Source: Marinicrinis sediminis (GTDB taxonomy: Bacteria > Bacillota > Bacilli > Paenibacillales > KCTC-33676). From it: a stretch of 64,000 nucleotides of DNA. Made by a program: the position numbers and the translations under genes. Numbering within the stretch: position 1 is the stretch's first letter; every line of letters begins with the position of its first letter. This document shows, one piece after another, positions 17,554-25,470 of this stretch. Location: positions 248,001-312,000 of the forward strand of contig NZ_JBHUMM010000010.1 of NCBI RefSeq assembly GCF_042685085.1, read 5' to 3'. The notes beneath the pieces were generated by a model. That model ran no database searches. It worked only from the letters and a program-made list of their open reading frames with translations, and was not told the origin of the DNA.

Positions 17554-19164
17554 ATGGCAGCGTTTCAGGGTAAAAAGTGGGCGGCAGTATTGCTCGCCAT
17601 GGTACTGGTATTTAGCATGAGTATGGGGGTCTATGCAGAATCGTCCAACCAGTCCGTTGAGGTCAAGGTGAACGTTGAGGCAGGCACGGAAGGTGTGGTG
17701 CTGAACAGCAGCAGTGACACCAAGGTGAATGCGGGCGATGACGACGAAGAAGGCCGCGAAGACGATGACAAGGGTGAAGACGAAGAAAAAGATAATCATG
17801 GAAAAGTAAAAGTCTGGTTCAAGCATAAAGGCGCGGATGCAGGCGCTGTCATGATTAAAATCGACGGAAAAGTCGTGGTGGACAAGCTGTCTTATGAAGA
17901 GACTTCCGTTGAACTGGAATTGGAAAAAGGCGAACGTCTTCTTGAAGTGATCGGTGCTGACAAGGAGAACAAAGGGACCGTCTTGATGAAAAAGATGATC
18001 TATATAAGCAACAAACAGAACGTTGAAGCCGTCGTTATGGCGATTGGAAGCGAGCTGAAGCTCGATCTGAAATCTGAAGTCATCTCTGCGATGGAATCCG
18101 ATGATGATGAAGATGAGGATGAAGAAGGAAAAGAGAATGACGACGACAAGGAACAAGAAGACAAAGATAAAGACAAAGAGCATAACGGCAAATGGGACAA
18201 AGCTGCCAAGCTGCGTCTGGTGCATCATGTAGAAGGAGCGCCAGCAGTAAAGATCTATCTGAATGGCAAGCTGCTTGTGGATGGTCTGAAATACGGAGAT
18301 ATTTCCAAGACGCTGGATGTGGAAGCAGGAACCCATGAGATCAAGATCGTCGCAGCGGATGGAAAAATGAAAGGCGAAGTATTGCTGAAGAAATCTTTTG
18401 ACTGTGTCGACCATGAAGAGGTAACCGCTACCATCAAGAAGTTAATGAGCGGGCTCGATCTAGAGTGGAAGAAAGGGCTAAAAGCGGATGCGGAAGTAGA
18501 CGCGGATTTGGATGACAAGGAAGAGCAGGAGAAGGAAGCAGTTGCGAAAGCATGGCTTCGCCTGATGCATGATGTGAAGGGTGCACCGACTGTCATGATC
18601 AAGATTGATGGCAAGCTGTGGGTGAAGGGATTGGCGTATGGCGAGCTTTCTGAAGAGCTTGAGCTGGAAGAAGGCGAGCATGACATCGTGATCTTTACCA
18701 TCGATGCGAATGGCAAAGACCAGGTGCTGCTGGAAAAGAAAATCGATCTGAAGAATACAGCAGACAAGAAAGAAATGACAGCGGTTATCAAGGGTGTTCA
18801 AGATGGTATTGATGTAGAGCTTGAGGCGAAAACGGACACGGTCGTCGAGCAGGATGATGAGCAAACGCCACCATCTTCGAATACTGGCAATACCAGCAAT
18901 AACAACAACAGTGGAAATACATGGACTGAAACGGAGCAGCCAAGGGTGATGGAGCAATCCAACTACGGGGTGCGCAATGCTTCCAGTGAAGGTGTGATCA
19001 TGCCAACAGCCATGCCGCAAACCGGTATGGGCGGAACAGCTGATGCGGTTGCCAGCGAACAATCTGCGTCAATCGGCTTGTGGAAGGTATTGATTTCCCT
19101 GCTTGCTGTAGCAGGCGCAAGCTTGTACGTATACCGGCTACGTGCTCAAAAGCATGAGGCATAA
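17554..19164 (+). CDS. Cell-wall protein with three DUF4397-like repeats and an MPQTG sorting signal
   Basis: A 536-residue secreted protein. A signal peptide (residues 1-28, ending VYAES) is followed by three related domains of about 90 residues (about 84-174, 219-306 and 332-424) with the shared pattern of a beta strand, ID/LNGK, a hydrophobic strand, E-rich turn and K-rich end. They resemble DUF4397 domains. Acidic linkers rich in D, E and K separate them. The C-terminus has MPQTG (487-491), a hydrophobic helix and a short basic tail, which is a sortase signal with M in place of L. The next gene encodes a sortase and overlaps it. Function is unknown; a surface or spore-envelope adhesin-like role is a guess. 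The ATG at 17554 follows GAGGAG. Confidence 0.82.
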   Translation: MAAFQGKKWAAVLLAMVLVFSMSMGVYAESSNQSVEVKVNVEAGTEGVVLNSSSDTKVNAGDDDEEGREDDDKGEDEEKDNHGKVKVWFKHKGADAGAVMIKIDGKVVVDKLSYEETSVELELEKGERLLEVIGADKENKGTVLMKKMIYISNKQNVEAVVMAIGSELKLDLKSEVISAMESDDDEDEDEEGKENDDDKEQEDKDKDKEHNGKWDKAAKLRLVHHVEGAPAVKIYLNGKLLVDGLKYGDISKTLDVEAGTHEIKIVAADGKMKGEVLLKKSFDCVDHEEVTATIKKLMSGLDLEWKKGLKADAEVDADLDDKEEQEKEAVAKAWLRLMHDVKGAPTVMIKIDGKLWVKGLAYGELSEELELEEGEHDIVIFTIDANGKDQVLLEKKIDLKNTADKKEMTAVIKGVQDGIDVELEAKTDTVVEQDDEQTPPSSNTGNTSNNNNSGNTWTETEQPRVMEQSNYGVRNASSEGVIMPTAMPQTGMGGTADAVASEQSASIGLWKVLISLLAVAGASLYVYRLRAQKHEA

Positions 19165-19951
19165 TCGAGATTTCCGGGAAGGTTCTGATCCAGGAAAGAG
19201 CTATCGCAAACAAAGCCTGCAAGGCATCGCGGCTGCGCTGTTGATCGTATTGATCATCGGCGCAGTTGCGTACCTGGCAGAAAGAATGGATCAGACCGAA
19301 TCATCAGCTGGACATACCTCGTCCGCACCCGTATCCGAATCGAGTCTCCAATCCGTCACCCGAACATCTTCCGAGGTGGAATCGCCTTCTGTCTTGAAGG
19401 AGCAAGAGCCGGAATCAAATACCAACGCAAATTCCAGCACGTCTTCCCATGTTTCAGCTGATTCGAATTCGGTTATCGAAAAGGTCAATCTTGACGGCAA
19501 GGGAATACAGCCCGCCCGCTTAAGCATTCCGGCTATCGACCTGAATGCGGAGATCACCTCCGTAGGTCTGGAGCCGAATGGACAGATGGGTGTGCCTGAT
19601 GCTCCAGAGCAGGTTGGATGGTATTCATTAGGCTACCAGCCGGGCGAACAGGGGAGTGCGGTTTTGGCCGGACACGTCGATTGGTCGAATGGTCCCGCTG
19701 TCTTTTATGATCTCGATCAACTGGAGAAAGGGGACCGGATTACAGTTGTGGACGCACAGGGACAGTCTCTTCATTATGAGGTGAACAAGCTGGAAAGCTA
19801 TCCGTATGATCAGGCACCCATTCAGGACATCTTCGGAGAAGCCGACCAGAGCATGCTCAATTTGATTACCTGTACCGGACAATTCAGCCGTGAAACGGGC
19901 AACCATTCGCATCGGCTGGTTGTGTATGCCAGTCTGGTGACAATTGGATAA
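19154..19951 (+). CDS. Class F-like sortase
   Basis: A 265-residue protein with an N-terminal membrane helix (about residues 24-42), a low-complexity Ser/Thr/Glu linker and a C-terminal sortase barrel. The catalytic triad is visible as His174 in LAGHVDW, Cys240 in LITCTG and Arg254 in HRLVVYA. This motif set is that of class F (sometimes labelled D) sortases. Its gene overlaps the MPQTG protein gene, so that protein is its likely substrate. The start is uncertain: ATG at 19154 or GTG at 19142, both inside the upstream gene and without a clear ribosome site, as expected for translational coupling. Confidence 0.9.
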   Translation: MRHNRDFREGSDPGKSYRKQSLQGIAAALLIVLIIGAVAYLAERMDQTESSAGHTSSAPVSESSLQSVTRTSSEVESPSVLKEQEPESNTNANSSTSSHVSADSNSVIEKVNLDGKGIQPARLSIPAIDLNAEITSVGLEPNGQMGVPDAPEQVGWYSLGYQPGEQGSAVLAGHVDWSNGPAVFYDLDQLEKGDRITVVDAQGQSLHYEVNKLESYPYDQAPIQDIFGEADQSMLNLITCTGQFSRETGNHSHRLVVYASLVTIG

Positions 19952-19960
19952 ATCGGAAAG

Positions 19961-19992
19961 AAGGAAGGAGAAAGGCATCCTTCCTTTTTTTT
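19961..19992 (+). terminator. Intrinsic terminator of the wall protein-sortase operon
   Basis: AAGGAAGGA pairs with TCCTTCCTT across an 8-base loop, followed by further T residues. Confidence 0.85.
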
Positions 19993-20324
19993 GTTCTCAG
20001 CTTAATACGCTGACTGTTGGCTGTCGCATTTGCACCTATCCGAATTACGGGAAATCGAGCACAGGGACTGGTGAACATTGGGATGATAACGGTGTGCATA
20101 GCGCTGCACAGAAAGCTGAAGGGGCAACGGGCTGTATCTATAGGTGGCGATATCGGCAGGGTTTCAGAGAAATGACGGGGGCAGGCAAACGAAAAGAAAT
20201 GAAAAGAAATACATGGATGGGATCAAAGTGTTTCGACCTCGAAAAGCGGGGGTAATTAGGAGACATGAAGCTTCAGCAAGTCCAAAAAAATTCTACACTT
20301 CGCTAAGAGAAAGGAGACATTCTT
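19993..20324. other. Intergenic stretch before the first DUF1328 gene
   Basis: About 330 bases with no credible gene on either strand. The only pattern I see is the possible sigma-B-type promoter near its end. The open frames here have no ribosome site and no family resemblance. Confidence 0.6.
20230..20255 (+). promoter_or_regulatory. Possible sigma-B-type promoter of the first DUF1328 gene
   Basis: GTTTCG (20230-20235) and GGGTAA (20250-20255) are 14 bases apart, close to the sigma-B consensus. The start codon is 70 bases downstream. Confidence 0.4.
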
Positions 20325-20489
20325 ATGTTGAGATGGGCATTGATGTTCTTTATCATCGCACTGGTTGCCGCAGTATTAGGTTTCGGCGGAATTGCAGGTG
20401 CAGCAGCAGGCATCGCTAAAATCTTGTTCGTTGTCTTTCTGGTCATCTTCGTCATTATGCTCATTCTGGGACGTAGGCCGAGGGTATAG
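20325..20489 (+). CDS. DUF1328 mini membrane protein, first copy
   Basis: A 54-residue protein with two hydrophobic helices joined by a Gly/Ala-rich turn (GFGGIAGAAAGIAKI) and ending in a basic GRRPRV tail. It matches the DUF1328 family (E. coli YtjA type), whose function is unknown; several members are stress-induced. AAGGAGA precedes the ATG. A close paralogue follows 258 bases downstream with its own ribosome site. The gene is easily missed because of its length. Confidence 0.85.
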   Translation: MLRWALMFFIIALVAAVLGFGGIAGAAAGIAKILFVVFLVIFVIMLILGRRPRV

Positions 20490-20747
20490 CGAAGCTGAAC
20501 GCCATCCCGCTCTTACAGGTAAAACCAGATAAAGCGAGAAACAACGTGTCGTTGCAAAGATTTAAACGTAATCTGAATGTAACCAAAAAAGAAGCGCGAG
20601 CAAAACCAAAATAGGCAAGCAGAATAGGTAGCTTGAAATGTGCTAACAGAGCGTTAACACAAATGAAAAGAGCGAAAATGAGAGAGCAAAAAAGAGAGAA
20701 CAAGAGAAGATATGAAAAAGAGTAGATATGAAAAGGAGGGAATAACC

Positions 20748-20912
20748 ATGTTAAAATGGGCACTGATTTTCTTCATCATCGCGATTGTAGCCGCGATCTT
20801 CGGATTCGCTGGTATCGTAAGTGCAGCTGCAGGAATCGCAAAAGTGTTGTTCTTCGTATTCCTGATTCTGTTCCTGATTTCCCTGATCATGGGACGAAGG
20901 CCAAACCTTTAG
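20748..20912 (+). CDS. DUF1328 mini membrane protein, second copy
   Basis: A 54-residue paralogue of the preceding small protein: MLKWALIFFIIAIVAAIFGF, a Gly/Ala turn, a second helix and GRRPNL. AAAGGAGGG lies seven bases before the ATG at 20748; a longer frame starting at 20712 is unlikely because the family begins at this Met. A long terminator follows. The role is unknown; the pair sits beside an envelope protein operon. Confidence 0.85.
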   Translation: MLKWALIFFIIAIVAAIFGFAGIVSAAAGIAKVLFFVFLILFLISLIMGRRPNL

Positions 20913-20962
20913 CTGCATGACTTTGATCAATGAACATGATAGGTAATGAAATGGTTTTATAT

Positions 20963-21013
20963 AAAAATGGCCTTGAGAAATGGGAAGAGACGCCCATCCT
21001 CAAGGCCATTTTT
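20963..21013. terminator. Bidirectional terminator between DUF1328 and yhbH
   Basis: A perfect 15-base stem AAAAATGGCCTTGAG / CTCAAGGCCATTTTT with an inner ATGGG/CCCAT pairing. The A and T ends supply U tails in both directions for these convergent genes. Confidence 0.9.
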
Positions 21014-21027
21014 ATTTGTTCCATTCC

Positions 21028-22188
21028 TTACGCATGCTGTCCAGCGGATTCGGGATGATGGAAAAAGGCGCGCAGCGCTTTCAGTACCTCGCCTTTTTCA
21101 CGAATAATACAGTGCTGGAACTTCGGGTGGTTCAGGTTGCGATAGGCGGACATCAGCGTGCTGCTGCGGTTGTATTGGTTGACCTCTCCATAGCCAAACA
21201 GGTTGGTATGATGGAGAAGTTCATGAATATATTTCACGCATTTTTCATTGTCAGAGGTCAGGTTGTCTCCGTCTGAGAAATGAATCGGATAGATGTTGTA
21301 AAACTTCGCAGGATAGCGTTCTTCAATCAGTTGCAGCGCCTTGATATAAGCGGAGGAGCAAATGGTTCCGCCGCTTTCACCTTTCGTGAAGAAATGTTCT
21401 TCACTCACTTCCTTTGCCTCGGTATGATGGGCGATATAGGCGATCTCGACCGACTCGTATTTGTGTCTCAGAAACCGGGTCATCCAGAAGAAAAAACTGC
21501 GTGCGATGTATTTTTCGAATTGCCCCATCGAGCCAGATGTATCCATCATCGCGATGATGACTGCGTTGGATTGCGGTTTCTCTACAATTTGCCAGGTTTT
21601 AAACCGCAGATCGTCCGGTGTAATATTTTCAATGACAGGCTTGCCGCTGCGAGCGTTTCGCTTCAGGTTTTCCAAGATGGTTTTCTTCTTGTCCAGATTA
21701 GAGAAGATGCCTTTCTTGCGTATGTCGTGGAAGACGGGCTGGTCGGTGGTGATGTTTTGCTTCTCCTTCTGTTGAAGATGAGGCAGTTCCAGTTCTTCAA
21801 ACAGCATTGATTCCACTTCCTCCAACGGTACCTCTGCTTCATAATAATCCTCGCCGGGCTGGTCTCCGGCTCCAGGTCCCTTGCCGCTCTTTTGCGCGGA
21901 TTCAGGGTCCCTTCCCAATACATCTCCGACCTCGCTCTCTCCATCTCCCTGACCAACATGCTTGCCTTTATTGTAATTGTATCGAAAACGATATTCATCC
22001 AGACTGCGAATCGGAATCTTGACGATCTGTTTTCCCTTGGACAGAATGATATTCTCATTGGCGATCAAATCCGACAGATTTTGTTTGATGGCTTCCTTGA
22101 CTTTTTTTTGATGTCTGGACTGATCCTGATATCCCTTGCGGTGAAGGGACCAGTCCTCCTCTGACACAATAAACAAGGGCTTCTCCAT
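21028..22188 (-). CDS. yhbH: YhbH family sporulation protein (DUF444)
   Basis: A 386-residue soluble protein of the DUF444/YhbH family. The C-terminal half has a von Willebrand A-like fold with a MIDAS-type MDTSGSMG motif; the middle is a glycine-rich linker. Family members act with PrkA and SpoVR; B. subtilis YhbH is sporulation-associated and its exact activity is unknown. The ATG at 22188 has GGAGG six to nine bases before it; the GTG three codons earlier overlaps that site. Confidence 0.92.
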   Translation of the reverse strand: MEKPLFIVSEEDWSLHRKGYQDQSRHQKKVKEAIKQNLSDLIANENIILSKGKQIVKIPIRSLDEYRFRYNYNKGKHVGQGDGESEVGDVLGRDPESAQKSGKGPGAGDQPGEDYYEAEVPLEEVESMLFEELELPHLQQKEKQNITTDQPVFHDIRKKGIFSNLDKKKTILENLKRNARSGKPVIENITPDDLRFKTWQIVEKPQSNAVIIAMMDTSGSMGQFEKYIARSFFFWMTRFLRHKYESVEIAYIAHHTEAKEVSEEHFFTKGESGGTICSSAYIKALQLIEERYPAKFYNIYPIHFSDGDNLTSDNEKCVKYIHELLHHTNLFGYGEVNQYNRSSTLMSAYRNLNHPKFQHCIIREKGEVLKALRAFFHHPESAGQHA

Positions 22189-22286
22189 GTGAGCCACCTC
22201 CCGGAATGTCTAGCTCCACAAGCAGGATCGAAAAGCTTTGTTTTATCAATATATTCAACAAAGACAATGGTATGTGAACGCGAGAT

Positions 22287-22334
22287 AAAAAATACACGTC
22301 CCGATCAGGCTGATTGGTGGAGCGATACGTGTCT
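22287..22334 (-). terminator. Probable terminator of the YesMN genes
   Basis: On the minus strand ACACGT and ACGTGT arms enclose a smaller ATCAG/CTGAT hairpin and are followed by ATTTTTT. The stem starts at the stop codon of the response regulator. Confidence 0.55.
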
Positions 22335-23388
22335 ATCCGTGAGCAAGCGTCCGCTGCTTGCGGTATTCGGATGGGGTGACACCCGTCAGTTTTTTGAATG
22401 TTTTGCTGAAGTGCGGGTAGTCCGAGAAACCCACCTCAAGTGCCACCTGGCAGGTACTGAGGTCGGTAATCTCCAGCAATTCTCTCGCCTTTTCCATACG
22501 GAGGTTAATTAAGTACTTGATAAACGTGACCTGCCATTCTTCCCGGAAGGAACGGCTGAAGTAGGCTGGGGAAATGCCAATATAGCCGGCCACTTCATTT
22601 AATGAGAGGTCCTCCCGCATGTAATGCGTCTTCATGTAATCCAGTGCCCTTTTCATATTCATGCGTGATCCCAGGTTGCGCCATTCCTTCAGAATCTGCA
22701 TCCATTGCTGTACCTGTATGCGTGTCCGCGTCAGTGTCGATGCAATGGGATGGGATGAAGGGGGACTGCCTGCCTGCTCCTCCAATGAAATGCCTTTCTT
22801 GCGCAGCTCGTTTTCCAGCCAGAGCAACAGGTCATGGGTTAAATGGGTGAGGGGTACTTCCTCTGTTTGCCGCTGTTGCAAGTGGTGCAATATGGCTTCC
22901 AGGGTGGCGGATGCCTGTGCCCCTTTCAGTGACCACATCTCTTCGAACAGCTGTTTTTGCATCTGGTGGTAAGCGGTCAGCCATTCGTTCAAGGTAGAGA
23001 ACCGTTCCTTGTCCTGTGTGAGCTTGTGGTGAATACGTTTAAGTGTATCCAGAAAGGCTTGCGGATCAATCGGCTTCAACAGAAAGTCAGAAACGCCGAA
23101 TCGAATCGCCTTCTGCGCAAAGCTGAAGTCATTATAGCCGGATAAAATCATAAAGGTCACTTTGGGATGAGCGGATTTTGCTTGCTCGATCAGTTCAAGA
23201 CCGTCCAGCTCAGGCATGTAAATGTCGGTGATGACCAGATCCGGTGCCGTTTGCTGAATCAGTTCCAGTGCCTCACGGCCATCCTCTGCCTCACCGACCA
23301 GTTCGAAGCCGAGATCAGACTGCTCGATCAGTTTTTTTAAGCTGAAATGAATCATCTGCTCATCGTCGACAATCAATACACGATACAT
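22333..23388 (-). CDS. Response regulator with AraC-type DNA-binding domain (YesN family)
   Basis: A 351-residue protein. The N-terminal receiver domain (1-120) has VDDE, phospho-acceptor Asp55 in ITDIYMP and the conserved Lys in FLLKP. A helical linker leads to a C-terminal pair of AraC helix-turn-helix motifs (about 250-345: SLNEVAGYIGISPAYFSRSFR and CQVALEVGFSDYPHFSKTFKK). It is encoded 25 bases after its kinase and divergently from a sugar ABC transporter operon, the usual YesMN arrangement, so it most likely activates that operon when the sugar is present. Confidence 0.92.
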   Translation of the reverse strand: MYRVLIVDDEQMIHFSLKKLIEQSDLGFELVGEAEDGREALELIQQTAPDLVITDIYMPELDGLELIEQAKSAHPKVTFMILSGYNDFSFAQKAIRFGVSDFLLKPIDPQAFLDTLKRIHHKLTQDKERFSTLNEWLTAYHQMQKQLFEEMWSLKGAQASATLEAILHHLQQRQTEEVPLTHLTHDLLLWLENELRKKGISLEEQAGSPPSSHPIASTLTRTRIQVQQWMQILKEWRNLGSRMNMKRALDYMKTHYMREDLSLNEVAGYIGISPAYFSRSFREEWQVTFIKYLINLRMEKARELLEITDLSTCQVALEVGFSDYPHFSKTFKKLTGVTPSEYRKQRTLAHG

Positions 23389-23413
23389 GGTCGTGCCCCC
23401 TTTGTTTGCTTGT

Positions 23414-25249
23414 TCAGTCCTGATGGCCTTTATAGCGTAATCCGTTGTCAGCGTACGGGAGTCGGATCAGGATGACGGTTCCATTCGAATCCGAACGTTC
23501 CAGATGAAGGCCGTATGGATAGCCGAATGCAAGTCGGATTCGTTCATGCACGTTAATGAGTCCAATGCTGGTGAAGGTTTTACTAATGGCAGAGAGATCA
23601 TCGCTTTTATGGGAGAAGGCCAAATTGTATTTTTGCATGATCTCCTCCTCCATCCCGCCACCATGGTCCACCATGCGAATTTCATAATAGTCAGCGTACG
23701 CTTTGCCGCTAAGTCCCATATAGGTCGGTTTTTTCTTGTGCTGCTGATAGCCGTGCAAGAATGCGTTCTCCAGCAAAGGCTGCAACGTGAGGCGAATGGT
23801 GGACACCTGCTCTGCCTCTTCAAGATCGACGTCTATGTCCACCTCCAGCTTTCGATATCTTGCTTTTTGAATTTCCATATAGGAGCGAATATGCGCCATT
23901 TCTTCCGTCAACTGAACGATCTGTTTGGCGTTGCCGATGTTGTAGCGGAACATATGCGCCAGTGAAGTGGTCATCTTACTGATGGCCATATTGTTTTCCA
24001 GGATGGCATGTGAATTAATGATTTCCAGCGTATTGTACAAAAAGTGCGGATTGATATGAGATTGCATCGCTTGCAGGGCCGATTCCTTCTGCTTAATCTT
24101 CATCTCCTGTTCCTTGAACCGAGACAAATGCACTTCCTGAACCAGTCGCTTCAGCTCTGTCACCATGACATAGAAGCTCTCGAACAAACGGCCAATTTCT
24201 TTATTTTTGAAGCGGATTTTCGAGGACCGGACGGAGAAGTCACCGGATTCCACCCGTTTCATCAGCTTCTGGAGGTAGGTCAGGGCACGGGTAATGGAAA
24301 GGGAAAATCCTCCGATTGCCACCATGCCGAGAATAATGATAATCGTCCCAACCAGCATAGTCAGATTGCGCAGGTCAATCATATCGGCCATAATCGTCTG
24401 CAGCGGAATTTGGGCTGCCAATATCCAGTTCGTCATCTCGGAGCGATGGAATATAACAATATTCTCTTCCCGCGTCTGCACGTCAAGCGGATTGCTGCTG
24501 TCATGCAGTGGCTGGAAATACGTCATCTGTTCCTTCGAGAGCTTTCGTCCCAGCTGATCGGGCGCGGGATCATAGATGACTTCCCCCTTCTCGTCGACGA
24601 TACGCACATGAAACCCGCCGAGTGAAATGTTTTCTGTAATATGGGCCATATGCTTGAGATGAATATCGACGACCAGCATTCCTTCAATCCAGTAGGTGGA
24701 AGCACTGTGCAGCTTACGGATCACCGTCAGGACAGGGGTAGCGCCCAGGCGGTTCACTCCGATAATATGGAAGTTCTCCAACTCGTCTACCCGTTCCATC
24801 AACGCAATATTGCGAGCATGAATATCCTCCATCTGAAGCATTTCCTTCATACGGTGGTAATCCGTCACCTGCCGACCGGTTTCCGTGACGAGTGAAATAC
24901 CGGCGATATCTGGTCTGCCCTCAATCATCTGGTCAAACAGGTCATCCTCGATACGCTCGGTCAGCATAAACAGGGCATAGGGAGACAGGGAAGAAGGCCT
25001 GATAAAACGCTGTATATTCAAATTGTCGATGAACGGATACGTGGATACCTCGACATTTTCCATATACATATCGAGCGCCTTGCTAGTCTGATCCACGAGC
25101 TTCATATTGGAGTCAATGGCATTTTGCTTGATGGTTTCGGTAGATGCCTGGTACCAGAACCATCCGACGAGCAGACTGGGAATAAACACAAATAAAATGA
25201 TGATCGTGAACAGCTGTCTCTGAATCGTAAGCGCTTTCAAACGATGCAT
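23414..25249 (-). CDS. Sensor histidine kinase, YesM type
   Basis: A 611-residue membrane kinase. A membrane helix (about 15-33), an extracellular sensor domain of about 265 residues, a second helix (about 300-322), a HAMP segment, and then the His_kinase domain with NPHFLYNTLE (phospho-acceptor His) and an HATPase domain with NAFLHG and GIGLxNVHERI-type boxes. It should sense an extracellular oligosaccharide or the binding protein and phosphorylate the YesN-type regulator encoded next to it. The ATG has AAGGAG upstream. Confidence 0.92.
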   Translation of the reverse strand: MHRLKALTIQRQLFTIIILFVFIPSLLVGWFWYQASTETIKQNAIDSNMKLVDQTSKALDMYMENVEVSTYPFIDNLNIQRFIRPSSLSPYALFMLTERIEDDLFDQMIEGRPDIAGISLVTETGRQVTDYHRMKEMLQMEDIHARNIALMERVDELENFHIIGVNRLGATPVLTVIRKLHSASTYWIEGMLVVDIHLKHMAHITENISLGGFHVRIVDEKGEVIYDPAPDQLGRKLSKEQMTYFQPLHDSSNPLDVQTREENIVIFHRSEMTNWILAAQIPLQTIMADMIDLRNLTMLVGTIIIILGMVAIGGFSLSITRALTYLQKLMKRVESGDFSVRSSKIRFKNKEIGRLFESFYVMVTELKRLVQEVHLSRFKEQEMKIKQKESALQAMQSHINPHFLYNTLEIINSHAILENNMAISKMTTSLAHMFRYNIGNAKQIVQLTEEMAHIRSYMEIQKARYRKLEVDIDVDLEEAEQVSTIRLTLQPLLENAFLHGYQQHKKKPTYMGLSGKAYADYYEIRMVDHGGGMEEEIMQKYNLAFSHKSDDLSAISKTFTSIGLINVHERIRLAFGYPYGLHLERSDSNGTVILIRLPYADNGLRYKGHQD

Positions 25250-25418
25250 GCCTTTTTCTCCTTTTCGTATGAAAGGTTATCCTGTGTAGTCCCTATTATT
25301 ATAGAAAAAACCGGAATTGTAAATGATGATTCCATTCGAAATCCTATGCCTGGAACGATTCAAATCAAAAAAACACAACCAGGGAGGAAAACCACATTCC
25401 AATCAAAATGAAAACCTT

Positions 25419-25442
25419 TACAATAGACTCATAAGCGCTTAT
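25419..25442 (+). promoter_or_regulatory. Minus-10 box and overlapping cre-like palindrome before the amino-sugar operon
   Basis: TACAAT at 25419-25424 is followed by the perfect palindrome ATAAGCGCTTAT (25431-25442), which has the AAGCGCTT core of CcpA cre sites although the outermost bases deviate. It would fall at the transcription start, a typical place for catabolite repression. A good minus-35 box is absent, consistent with an activator-dependent promoter. Confidence 0.55.
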
Positions 25443-25470
25443 ACATATGACTTGAAGGGGGAAGCAACAC

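Noticed and set aside
19944..20419. Two overlapping frames of about 90-100 codons before the DUF1328 gene
   Set aside because: No ribosome sites, no family character, and one runs through the DUF1328 gene in another frame.
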